The position numbers were made by a program, and so were the translations under genes. From contig VZQC01003035.1 in assembly GCA_009823505.1 (NCBI GenBank), forward strand, positions 3,237,691-3,301,690: DNA of 64,000 bases, given 5' to 3'. The stretch is from Rhizomys pruinosus (Eukaryota > Chordata > Mammalia > Rodentia > Spalacidae). Positions 1 through 11,058 of this stretch are shown here, piece by piece (position 1 is the stretch's first letter; each line of letters begins with the position of its first letter). Below the pieces are notes generated by a model. The model had not been told where the DNA came from. It ran no database searches and worked only from the letters and a program-made list of their open reading frames with translations.

Positions 1-2457
1 TAGAAGATGTAGTTAGGTTGGAGCATACCTGTCCAGCCAGCACCACATAAACCCGGGGCCTGTGAGAAACAGCTCACATTCAAACCACAGACCCACAGAT
101 GATGCCAAATCTCGGGTTTCTGGTCAAAAGTAAAATCAGGCAACTTGCAAGGATGGTGTGTGGTGTCATCGGCAATTGACTGACAACGAAGTGGTTGTGA
201 AGAACCTTGAACCGTGGAAATCCCTCAAGATGAGATAGGAATGAGGAAGATAAACAGGAGTCTCCCCGTCCCCCTTGTTTGTGCCAGTCTACCCACCACT
301 GAAATCGGCCAACCGGCTGCACTCTGATCTCTGGTAACACCTACCTGTAACATACCCCCCCCACCCCCCACCCCTGCTTGCATATGAGCTGACTGGAAGT
401 TTCCCTACTACCCGAGCTGGGGGCTGGCACCGTGAGAGCACCAGCCCAGCAGCATGAGTAAACTCGCTCTCCTTCACCCAACTCGGCGGCAGATGTCAGG
501 GGACCCTCCAGGGTGAAGGACCACTACCACACAGTGCACAGGGAGTGCTCCAAGCTAAGGAGCTTGTAGGACTGAAGCCTTGAGATGGAGCCAGTCGGCT
601 GTGCTCCAGGAAGAGGAAACGCAGTGCAGATGGAGAAAAGGGTGACTGTGTGGGGGGAGGAGAGCTGCCGTCTGACTACAGGGTGACTGTGGGAACTATC
701 CTGCAGCTGCTGGAACAGGGAACTGCGGAGCCCAGGTAAAGGCATGTGTGGGAAGCAGCTTCACTGAGGAATGGACACGGGCCTCCCAACAAGCAGTTGG
801 ACACAGCTAAGGCTGGAGACACTCAAGCATCCACCCTGGACATGTTATCTGCCCCTTCTTCTTTTCTAATGGTCCTGACTGTGCTCAAGGACCCACTTCT
901 TCAAGTAAGTTGGCCTTGCCCCAAAGCCCCCAAATAATCCAAAAGCCCACTTTCCTTGACAGGACTCAGCTCCAACCCTAACGTGGTATTTAGTTTCTTG
1001 GCACCTCTTCCTCATCTGCCCCCCCCCCCCATATTGCCTGCCTAGCACCATACCTCAAGTTGCCATTCTTGTGCCTGCCTGCAGAGGCATGGAGAGCACG
1101 GGTCCTTAATGACATCAGGGGCTGTTTCGTCTGCAGTGAGATGGGCAGTGTGTCGCTGCCCATCCTGGGACAGGATGAGGAATTTTCAGGTTGGGGAATC
1201 CACTACAATGGAATTGTAGTCAAGTGGGCCTGGAAGAACCACCCAGTAGACAGTACAGACCTGACCAGCCACTGGGGTATGAGGACAGGCCAGCAGTGGG
1301 CACGGGAGGTAGGTGTAGGTAAGGTGAGGACACAGCGCATGGAGATGCTTCCATCTGACTTCATGCTGGGTCCTTGGGTGGGTTCCTACTCCCTAACACT
1401 CCCTAACACGTTCACCTGCTCTGTGTGAAAACCCTAGAAAATAGGACTTACCCACTCACCTCCTGGAAGCAGATTATGGACTGCTTGGACTGGGTAAGAC
1501 ACCAACGACGGCTAGTGGGTCACATTCCAGTCTGCTCCAACAGGTGGTAGGTGGCAAGTTTCATTCAAAAAAGGCTTTGGGGTCTCACACCCTGAGACTG
1601 ACATATAGAATGCATTCTCCTTTTGCTGTGGACAGTCTCAGGAATGATAGTTTATCTGGAAGTCACACTGGCACTGGGCTAAATAGACTTACAGGTATTA
1701 TCTCATTTATTCTTCTGCATGTTTAAAAATCTTTTGCAAACAAGCCTGATAGAAACTGATTTAAACCATCGAGAAAGACTGAGAAAGAGATGAAAAGCAT
1801 GTTTGGCAGAATACATGAGCTCTGGTGGGGTGGGGGGATAGGGTGGGGGACATGGGTCTAGATTTGATAATCTTGTACAAAATATATATTTAAAAAAAAA
1901 ACTGTTTTAAACCAAAAAGATGGTTAACTTGAATCCGTGAAGATTCTAAAGGCAGTTACAGCTTCAAGACTAGCTCGCCTCCGGGGATGTGAGGTCAGAA
2001 TCCTCTCCTGTGGTTCTAAGTTCCGTGGACCCGTGCCTCGTCTTCAAGATGGCTGTCCTCGGGCTCCGCCACTCTCCACCCAGTTTTCTAATCTTCAACC
2101 TAGACCATCTGCCAGAGGAAGACAGAGGGCCTTTCCAAGGTGTCTGTACAGGAGACACACTCTTCCAGAAGCTTCCACAAATCTTATCTTGCTTGACCTG
2201 CATTTGGTCACCCTAAAGCAGAGCAGCCATAGTGATGGCATGCCTGAGGCTTAGATCAAACCATCCCAGAATGCTGGACCATTGCTCAAGGACGCTGAGT
2301 ACTGTTGTCTGGAGAATAGCGCTGGGGTGTTGAGGAGGTCATGCCCAATGTTGAATATGTCTTCCAAACAGTCCCAGAAGGCACTGTTTGAAAATCACAT
2401 TTGAAAAACAATCCAGCAGGTTTAAAGGGATTGAACACCTTATGATTACTGGTGGGA
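1..2457. other. 3' flank of LARP4B, no gene recognised
   Basis: Unique sequence with poly-C runs near 351-372 and 1020-1030. No reading frame here has homology I recognise, and none shows exon-like splice sites in a consistent series. A G-rich, A-tailed segment at 1768-1905 resembles an L1 3' end (listed separately). Confidence 0.6.
1768..1905 (+). mobile_element. Possible L1 3'-end fragment (copy 1)
   Basis: gagaaagactgagaaagaga ... gctctggtggggtgggggga ... gggtctagatttg, ending in an A-run. The same block occurs at 37085-37206. The G-rich stretch before an A tail is typical of rodent L1 3' UTRs, but the family is not certain. Confidence 0.5.
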
Positions 2458-2461
2458 AGGC

Positions 2462-2602
2462 AGAATGTGGTGGTGTGCACCCTTAATCTCAGCAGGTGTG
2501 TGGCAGAGGCAGGTAGGAGGATCTCTGTGAGTTTGAAGCCAGCCTGGTCTACACAGCAGTTCCAGGCTAGCCAGGCTATATAGTGAGAGCCTGTCCAAAA
2601 CA
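2462..2602 (+). mobile_element. Old B1 SINE
   Basis: Recognisable by gtggtggtgtgcacccttaa, aggatctctgtgagtttgaa, agcctggtctacacagcagt and cctgtc. Many substitutions and small gaps indicate an old copy. Confidence 0.85.
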
Positions 2603-3711
2603 CCAATATCAAATGACTGGTGAGCAGAGCACACCCAAGAGAGCTTGCCCTGGCAAAGGTAACCTGGTGGGCACAGAGAGCTGCCTACTTTCTTTTCCCA
2701 TAATTCCTGGTTATGGATTTGGAATCAGCAAATTATAAGACCCAGGAAGGTTAAGGAAAAGACAGACCAACAAGAAACAGAAAGCACATGGAGAGCAGAG
2801 CAAGGAAACAGGAGATTGTTTTAATTAGAAATGGCTCCGTACACCAGTTGAGGGACAGAAATGAGCAGAGTGGATTTAGCACAGCCCAACTACATCCTCT
2901 CTGTAAGCAATGGGGTTCAAATACAATGTAGTTAGGTTGAAAATTTTTTAAAAGATGGAAAAGTGTTTCACATAAACAGCAAAAACAAAACAGAAATGGG
3001 TATGTTACTATCAAATAGCAAAGAAAATCATTTGAGTCCAAGAGGGAGATTATTTAATGAGGGTAGCAGCTCTGGCCAGACACAGCATCCTAAACATACA
3101 TGCACCAAATAACACAGCTTCAAAAACGTCTAAAGCCAGAAATTAGTTGTGCTGCAAAGAAAAACTGCAAAACACAGGAATATCTGTTATTACAGCTGGG
3201 GACTCCACACACAGCAAGTAACAACGGAACTAGGTAAGGTAGGCAAGGACAGAGAACTAACACACCTATCCATTTATACAACCTTCTCCAAGGTCACAAC
3301 AACCAGAGTCACAAAACCCTTAATCCTTTCCAGAACTGAAAGCACAGATGTCCTCTGGCCACAAGGGAATCACCCTATAGATCAGTACAGGAAGACGCCA
3401 GGACAATGTCTAGCCAAGGAGAAGGTAAATGACACATTTCTAAGAAAGCCATGGTACAGAGACATGGCAGCGAGAACTTCAATCAGAACCAGGAAGCGAC
3501 TGAGAAGCACAGCACTAAAATGCTCACATCACAAAATAAGACTGGAAGTCACTAACTTAAGGCCTTTTCTTAAGAAACTATGAAAAGGAACAAGATAAAC
3601 CCAATGCAAACACAAGGGGAAAATGTTGACTAGCGGCTTCTGTTTGTGCTGGTTTGACAAGTATCAGCCTCGAGTTTCTGTGGGCTGCTTGCTGCTTCTC
3701 TGCTGAGTCCA
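2603..3711. other. Intergenic, nothing recognised
   Basis: AT-balanced unique sequence. An open frame of 144 codons at 3149-3583 on the plus strand has no recognisable domain or splice context. Confidence 0.5.
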
Positions 3712-3727
3712 TGGTCAAAATCATTCT

Positions 3728-3943
3728 TTTTTAATTTATTTTTTATGTGTATGAGTGTACTGTCTGCATGCAGGTTGGTGCACCCATGTTGTGCAATGCC
3801 GTGGAGGTCAGAATATGGCGTCAGATTCCTCTGGAACTGGAGTTAAAGCCAGTTCTTAGCTGCTATGTGGGTGCTGGGAATTGAACCCGGATCCTCTGCA
3901 AGAGCAGTCGGTGCTCTTAACCGCTAGGCCATCTCTCCAGCCC
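3728..3943 (-). mobile_element. B2 SINE
   Basis: Reverse orientation: A-rich 3' end first, then gtactgtctgcatgcaggtt ... ccgctaggccatctctccag. Target-site duplication tggtcaaa(at/gc)cattctt flanks it (3712-3727 and 3944-3960). Confidence 0.95.
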
Positions 3944-3960
3944 TGGTCAAAGCCATTCTT

Positions 3961-6187
3961 ACTATACCTCTTTACTGTTTATTCTCAACAGCTGCCAGCG
4001 TACCCACTGAACATGCCAATGGCCGGTCAGCAGAAGGCAATCTCTGTCATTCAACTTTGCAAATTAGGCTCTTGCTGAACACAGAAACTTGGCCTAAGGG
4101 TATTTCTCTTTGTGGTTAGAGGGTCGTGGTGGGGACGGCGCCCCACTGAAAAGTCTTCACCAGCTGGTTGAGCTGTTTGCCAATTCAAAGTCTACTGATG
4201 GACAGCTGCCCTCCCAATTCTCCACACAATAGATGCTTCCTTTGACTCCAGGTGGGTCCAGAGACAGCCTAAACTGTGTTTAGATGAACAAGAGCCAGGT
4301 AAGAGTCTAAGGATGTGTGTAGCAAGGAGGGGGAGTTCCGATGCTTGCCCTCCTCAGCCTTTACTTCTGCCCCGCTTCCTCTGCTGCTCTGCCAGTCCGC
4401 CCAACATATCACAGGCCAGTGTTGCTGTGCCGGGACTCATTGCAGCTCTCAAAAATTATGGATGGGCCAAGTCACAGTGCAAAGGCCCCACACTGCTGTG
4501 CAATAGGTCCATCTAGTGGAGTTCTTCTGTCAAGACTGTTCCAAACTCGTCCAGTAAGTCAGTCATTTGGTAGCTTTACAAAAATCTCAGTTCAGTGGCC
4601 TTGGGATGGAGCCAGGCTCCAGCCAGTATTCTTCCTAGGGCCATGCGGAGGTACAAAGTTCCTTGAGGATAGTCAGGAAATACTGTGGCCCGAGGACAAG
4701 GCACGCCCCAAGTCAATCCATTTTACTTGTGAACCCTTCCACTTGTTTTTGCACAGCACCATTTACTAAACCTTTCCTACATTTGACATAAATGAATGTA
4801 CATTCACCATGCATGCACAGAGGACCTGCCTGTTCAACCTATGGTTTTCAGCTACTCAACAAAAACCTGCTATTGCACCCAGAGTGTGGGGGCCCTTGTG
4901 TCCCACTCCAGGAGAAAGCTCCATGGAGCACGTGGCCCTCCGGGAGGCTCACTCCCCAGTCTGGCACTGGTGACCGTGCTGCCTCTGCTGCAGCCGGCCT
5001 TCCTGCTTTAGGTGGGCATGCTCTCCTAGAACAGCCCACAGGGTGCTGAGGTCAAGCTGTCCGTTCTCTCCGGGGTTCATCACTGTGCGGCTCCAGCAGC
5101 AGGGCTACCCAAAGGCCCTGGCTTCTAAAAGCCTCCCAACACTGCTGGTGGCCCGACTGCCCAAGGGCTCAGCCCGCCCAGCCAAACACCCTGAGCAGGT
5201 GCCATGGCGTCTCACATTCCTTCCTGAGAGCTCAAATTCTCTCAGCACTAGAAGAGTGAGGGCCATGGGATCTGAACAGTCCTCCTGCAAACTGCTGTGC
5301 TCTTTTGTCAGACCCACAGCGACCCAGAAAAAGACCCACACGGGCTTTAGCCCAAGTAGGGCAACACTTTACAGGGCTCAGTAACGTGATTATGAATGGG
5401 AGGTACTTCGACTGTCAGGTTTGTCCGGTGATTTGGGAAACAGGATTTTAACATTATTAAAAGATAAGGAAATAGCAAGAAATAAGCTATAAGTAAACAT
5501 CAATGTTTGGTTCTCCTAGTGCTTCTTGGGCCATGAAAAGCACGTCTTGGCTCTCATGCTGGCCGGCACCTCTGCACTGCCACAAGCGGAAGGCAATCCA
5601 CAGATTATCACTGCAAACCTCGAGGCTCCCTGGGCCTGGTCTGTGACACAGCACAGCCCATCAAAGCCACACACGAGCTTTCTAAGTTTCCAAGGCCAGT
5701 GCTGTGCACAGAGAACAAAGTCCAGGGCTAACACAAATATGTACTGAGCATTTACTCTGCTATAGGCAGAGTCTGTAAAACAGGACGCATGAAGGGCTTA
5801 ATTCCTGCCACTTTGCTGAACTTTAGCACTGATGAAAGATGTGAAAACTAAACGGAGTGTTACCGAAGACAGAGATGGAGTGCTTACAGAGCCAAGAGTA
5901 ATAAACTGACCAGTAAGACATGCTGGAAACAGCCCAAGTAAAATTAGATTCTACTCTCAGGCTAGACAAAAATCAAAATTTCAGCTAGATTTTGAGATAC
6001 ACATACATGTGCCATGTTTTCTTTATGATTTTGGAACAGGGAAAGATACCTTCCTAATAAATTTCCGACAACTGGCAGAATGTAACACACATAATAAAGG
6101 AGTAATAGCCAGAACAGTCAACCCAGAAAGACAACACAGTAGGAAAAAAGGAAATAGTACAGGAGGGGATTCACGAAGAGGCAGGCA
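3961..6187. other. Intergenic, nothing recognised
   Basis: Slightly GC-richer than its surroundings at 4300-5350, with overlapping short frames on both strands but no series of splice sites or familiar protein sequence. Confidence 0.5.
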
Positions 6188-6622
6188 GACACCTTGGTCC
6201 GCCCGTCAGCCCGCTGAGCTAGCAGCTCGCCAAGTCCACCCGGCGGGCCACCCGTCAGCCCGCTGAGTTAGCAGCTCGCCAAGTCCACCTGGCGGGCCAC
6301 CCATCAGCCCGCTGAGTTAGCTGCTCGCCAAGTCCACCCGGCGGGCCACCCGTCAGCCCGCTGAGTTAGCTGCTCGCCAAGTCCACCCGTCAGCCCGCTG
6401 AGTTAGCAGCTCGCCAAGTCCACCCGTCAGTCCCCTGAGTTAGCTGCTCGCCAAGTCCACCCGTCAGCCCGCTGAGTTAGCTGCTTGCCAAGTCCACCCG
6501 TCAGCCCGCTGAGTTAGCTGCTCGCCAAGTCCACCCGACGGGCCACCCGTCAGTCCGCTGAGTTAGCAGCTCGCCAAGTCCACCCGTCAGTCCCCTGAGT
6601 TAGCAGCTCGCCAAGTCCACTC
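6188..6622. repeat. GC-rich minisatellite, units of 38 and 49 bp
   Basis: About 11 units of cccgtcagcccgctgagtta + gctgctcgccaagtccac. Some units carry an extra 11 bp block (ccggcgggcca), giving 49-bp steps; others have tcccc for gcccg or agca for gctg. Lies about 440 bp beyond the putative LARP4B cleavage site, in otherwise AT-rich flank, so it stands out in base composition and CpG content. Confidence 0.93.
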
Positions 6623-6851
6623 ACCTTTTACTTACAGGACAAGCAAGTGGCTCTCTCTGAGACCCAAGTTGCTTATGATCTGAAAACCATGACGACACAA
6701 CGTCCACTTGAAATATCTCCAAGCGCACTGCAACGACACTGTCACTTCCAGAGAAGACACAATTCTCTCCAGACCCTGGAGACGGATTGTGTGGTGAACC
6801 TTGGGGCCAATGACTGTCACTCTATGAGCACCTGGCTGCTTGTGTTTACTT

Positions 6852-6990
6852 TTTTGTTTTGATACAGGGTCTCCTGTATCCCAGCCTGGCCTCAAATTCA
6901 CTATGGAGCCAAAGGTGACCTTGAGCTTCTGATCCACTTGCCTGTGCCTCTTGGTTGATGAGATTACAGATGTGTGCCATCCTACCGTTC
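6852..6990 (-). mobile_element. Old B1 SINE
   Basis: ttgatacagggtctcctgta ... ctcaaattcactatggagcc ... gattacagatgtgtgccatc, well diverged. Followed to about 7050 by a short tRNA-like SINE remnant (gacaagcactctaccaagtg). Confidence 0.75.
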
Positions 6991-7324
6991 ACGATGCAGG
7001 GTGATGCCTGCAGGCCTGTGTGCATGTGGGACAAGCACTCTACCAAGTGGGCCATAGGCCAGATGGCAAAGACTGGAGTTCACCGCCACTGGGAACCAAC
7101 CGCACAGCCGAACAGGGCAAAAAGAACCCTGTGTTACTTACTTGCAAGGCTGCAAAACTTTAACAACTCAAACTTTGTTTGGCCTGTGTGTTACCCTCAT
7201 GCACACTGATGGGAACAGATTAAAACAAAAATCATGTTTTTTGAAGATTCATTCTTGAAAGAAACTTTCAAAAACAAAAAAAAAAAAAAAAAAAAACAAA
7301 AGAAAATTGAACAACGCCTAAATC

Positions 7325-7330
7325 TTTATT
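7325..7330 (-). terminator. LARP4B: Poly(A) signal AATAAA for LARP4B
   Basis: Reads AATAAA on the minus strand. About 40 bases downstream begins a run of more than 20 T on the same strand (plus strand 7267-7300 is A-rich), a suitable U-rich downstream element. Cleavage is expected near 7305-7312. Confidence 0.7.
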
Positions 7331-8219
7331 TTTCGTAACCTACATTTTTTTTTCAAATTAGACAGTTTACACTGAATGACACAAAAGGAAACTTAAATTA
7401 CCAATAGTTTACATGTAAGCTTGATTCCAGTCTTAATGAAAAGTAAAACAAAAACAAAACCCTCACGAAAGCTTCCACCTTACACTCCGTTCTGACTCCA
7501 GCTGTTCACGCTTCTGGAATCGTCGATTGTCGGCTGCTTTCTGTATAACAGGCTACAAAGCACACAAACCCACAACTACAGCTCACTGAAGGGGACACAG
7601 AGATAGGTATGCACCATTAGTCGCCTGCTGTAATACACTGGACCAGCTTTTCAGTATCAGCTGCAGAAACCTTAATACAGCAATGTAAGACGTTTTGGCC
7701 ACCTGCTTGTGGCAACCAGTGATGCGGTGACTGGATGGACTCACAGAGACATCATGACACTGACTGTTAAGACAGCAAGTACTTGAAATTCATGTCTGGT
7801 GAAATGGGGCCAGATTCCTACTTCTGTATTTCCAAATGATAATAAGTATCATCACACAATTTTACAATTTAAAATGTCATTTGTGACTGCGGTATCTCTG
7901 ACTCTATAACTTGAGATACAGAAAGGAATGAGTAAACTTAAAGATGCTAGGAAAACCAGGTATCACTTGCTGTGTGTGACACAGCAGCAGTCTGCATGCG
8001 CCCACACAGCTTCCGATCAGGACAACTTCCATTTTTTTTCTGAGTTAAAAAAATCTCAAAACGTATTATCAGCAAGTTTTGTTATTATATTACATAGCTA
8101 TTTGGCATGTCACTTTCGCTTCCTTAGAGTGCTATAAAAACCACATGTGAGCAAAGTTTTAGTTCCTGATGCCAGGCTGTCACTGGCCAAGCAGTAATTA
8201 CAGCGTCCTGACCTTGTCC

Positions 8220-8345
8220 GAGCTGGCACTTGAGCCTACCTGCTCCTGCCGTGGCCGAGCTGGCACTTGAGCCTACCTGCTCCTGCCATGGCCGAGCTGG
8301 CACTTGAGCCTACCTGCTCCTGCTGTGGCCGAGCTGGCACTTGTA
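8220..8345. repeat. 37-bp tandem repeat in the LARP4B 3' UTR, 3.4 copies
   Basis: Copies begin at 8220, 8257, 8294 and 8331 with unit gagctggcacttgagcctac + ctgctcctgccgtggcc. Copies differ at single bases. GC-rich island inside an AT-rich UTR. Confidence 0.93.
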
Positions 8346-10770
8346 GCTGGCGATCAGCAAGCACTACAGCTGGCTGTGCCACATGCACTGGGAAGGACTC
8401 ATAAAGGATGGCCGACAACACCTTGGTCCCCCCTCCAGCAAAGATGTGGCATGAAGGATTGGAGGTCTGAAGCTCACCTTTCCGATTGGACAGCATCTTG
8501 CTAGTGTGGGTTCAAGAGACCAATTGTTGCTGACTTTTTTTTTTCTTTTCTTTTTTCCTTTTTTTTTCTTTCTTTTTTTTTTTTTGTCAGTGATCTGACA
8601 TCTACAAGAAAATTCATTCCTATGTTCTTTTCACAGGCATTTTAAACATGTCTGCACTGTGTACACTCCTATGGAACTGAAGGACAGTGGCTGTGAAGGA
8701 AACGGTCACATGCACAGGCAGTGTCTCCTCTGGCAGGGTAAATCACTGTAGCAACAGAGGATTTTAATTAGTTTTTTAAAATTAGTTTTTAATTACTGTT
8801 TTTTAAACTTTTCTCAGAAGATCCTGCCAGTTTCTGTTCTATATTATACTTCAAAACCCTTTCACACTAGATATGATTAGTATGTATTTACATACTTTAA
8901 GAGTATGAAAATATTTGAAGGCTTTTAATAAGACTTTCCATTTCCCTTCTGCAGCAAAAAAGGCAAAGTCATTTCAACACACCAGAATAAGGGGAAAACC
9001 AACAAATTAAAAATAATACTCAAAGCACAACATGTAGTTTATCTACATCCAGCTCAACAGCAACATTTATAATATATCAATAATTTTTATCAGATTTTTC
9101 TCTGTAGGGTACCTTTTTAATATGTTCTCATTATTTACAACTGTACAGGCAGAGCACACTCCCGAGTGCACATATTTAATACAGTATCGACTATTTGCAT
9201 TTACAGGATTTCTCAACAAGCTGAAAAAAGATCAACTGTTTAAGATCTGTAAGATATGTTACAAAAACTACTGCTAGTTCTTGTACTACAGTATGCTTAC
9301 TCAGCAAGACTAACAAGAGATCCACACGGTACTGAGCGACTCCGGTCCACTCCCGCCAACCCAGGGCCGGTCTCCATGAGCTCCAAGCTGTCTTATACAA
9401 AAGTTAAGGCAAAGTCATTTTCAAGTTTAAATAAAATTCAAGTCTTTAAATATTGGATGGAAATAATTTTTTTTCCTTAAAAAAAAAAAAAAGAAAAAGA
9501 AAAAGAAAACCTTCAGTCTTGTTAAATAACATTTTTGTGGAATAAACTGTATGGTTACATTTAGCAGGAAATATTTTAATGTCGGCTGCTTAGAATACTT
9601 AAAAGAAAAATTTTAGGCATTTTAAAACAAAATAATTTATATTTAACTTTATTATAAACTTGCTAACTTTAGTGCATCCTTGTTCTTCAGAAGTGCAGCA
9701 CTTCTAGAAGTGAATCAATGAGACCCTCATCTTGGAGGTAAAAAGAGCAGGCATTTCTGTCCTCCACCCGTCGGAGAGGGGGGGAATCACAAACACCATT
9801 CTCTCACGGCTATGTACTTTAAGTCCATGTGCCGATGCAGAGGTACAGGAAGACACCCACATGGACTGGCTAAGACGTGGACTCTCCAGTGAGAGCGAGG
9901 GAGACACGACAGAGGTGGGTGCGGAGCAGGCACGTGAGGCCAGGAGCCAGGCAGCCGGCTCACAGGGACCAAAACAACATCATGGTACAACTTCATGGTA
10001 TGATGTTAGTGGGCAACAAAGTTTATATTCTCATTTAGGTTCTATTCACAATGTGCTTTGAATTTATTTTACATAATAGCCACTTGGAACTGGAGTGAGA
10101 AGCTGGTTACTTGCTTGCACTGCATCAAAACTCAAAAAGACTTCGGATCTTTCTAGGGTGCTCTTTGCAGGGTCATTCTACATCAAAAAAGAACTCTATA
10201 TAATGTGTCTTTATTTAAAGCTAGAACTACCTGTCAACAGTTTAGATGAAAACACAGCTCCTGCGCCGGTATGTCAGCGCCCTGACACTGCCAGTCCCTT
10301 GCTGTGTGAGGCCACGGCTGCCCCGGCCAGTGCCACCATCTCTCATTCCTCTGCTGGGACACCCTAGTCATATGCACTTGCAGACCAGCTTTTTAAAAAA
10401 AACAAAGTAGCATAGCTCCCTTAGGAAAATTCATATATAGCTTGCATTCAGAGCCATGTGGAGGCTTAATAAAAAATATCAATTTGTTAGGATAAATACA
10501 TTTTCTATCCTGAAAAAAAATCAGACTTATGCATCACCTCCAGTTAAGCACCAACCTAAAATAAGGTTTATATTATATAATTAAATCCTGAAAAATAGAT
10601 TTTTTTTTTCCAAGAGGGGGAAAATCCGACTCACAGAAGAAAAATAACTTGCAGGCATCCCACGGGCCTCACAGACACTGCAAGCTCCTAACCAGCAACT
10701 CATTCTCTACTGAGGGGGAGAGTCGTTTGTGTAGAGGCAGCTCCTCAAGACCCTCCCGGGCACCCAGCTG

Positions 10771-11058
10771 TCACTGAGGAGACTTGGGAGGAGTGTTCTG
10801 TTCTCTGTTGAGACGCTTCCCGGGAGCTGGCGGGGAGGGTCGGCGCCCAGGCTGCCTCCTCTGATCTTTGGGGGCTCCAGGAGTGGACTTGAAGGCAGGG
10901 GGCTCCCTGTATCTCTCCACGGGCTCAGCCAGTTTCTTCTCCTCCTTCCCACAACTGACAGTGTTTGGCTTTTGTTCTTTGGGGGGTTGCACTGGAGAGG
11001 AAGGAGGCTCTTTACTCGTTCTTTGACAAATCTCTGCATAACTGGGCTTTCGCAATTC
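10771..11058 (-). CDS. LARP4B: LARP4B last coding exon
   Basis: 288 bp of coding sequence including the stop, acceptor gattccag. It encodes [20 protein letters not shown], then a Lys/Pro/Arg-rich tail ([39 protein letters not shown]) ending NTPPKSPQ and stop. The same exon continues into the 3' UTR. Confidence 0.97.
   Translation of the reverse strand, partial: ELRKPSYAEICQRTSKEPPSSPVQPPKEQKPNTVSCGKEEKKLAEPVERYREPPAFKSTPGAPKDQRRQPGRRPSPPAPGKRLNREQNTPPKSPQ

Larger units (their letters stand above)
7306..10770 (-). other. LARP4B: LARP4B 3' UTR
   Basis: About 3.46 kb, AT-rich, free of recognisable SINEs, running from the stop codon to the region just past the AATAAA at 7325-7330. Other AATAAA hexamers at 10210-10215 and 9648-9653 could give shorter forms. 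It contains a four-copy 37-bp tandem repeat (8220-8345) and, beside it, a pyrimidine-rich stretch on the plus strand at 8535-8585. The 3' end is inferred from the signal and the T-rich downstream element, not observed. Confidence 0.75.

Noticed and set aside
3149..3583. 144-codon plus-strand frame
   Set aside because: No recognisable domain, no splice sites in a consistent series, ordinary composition for a chance frame.
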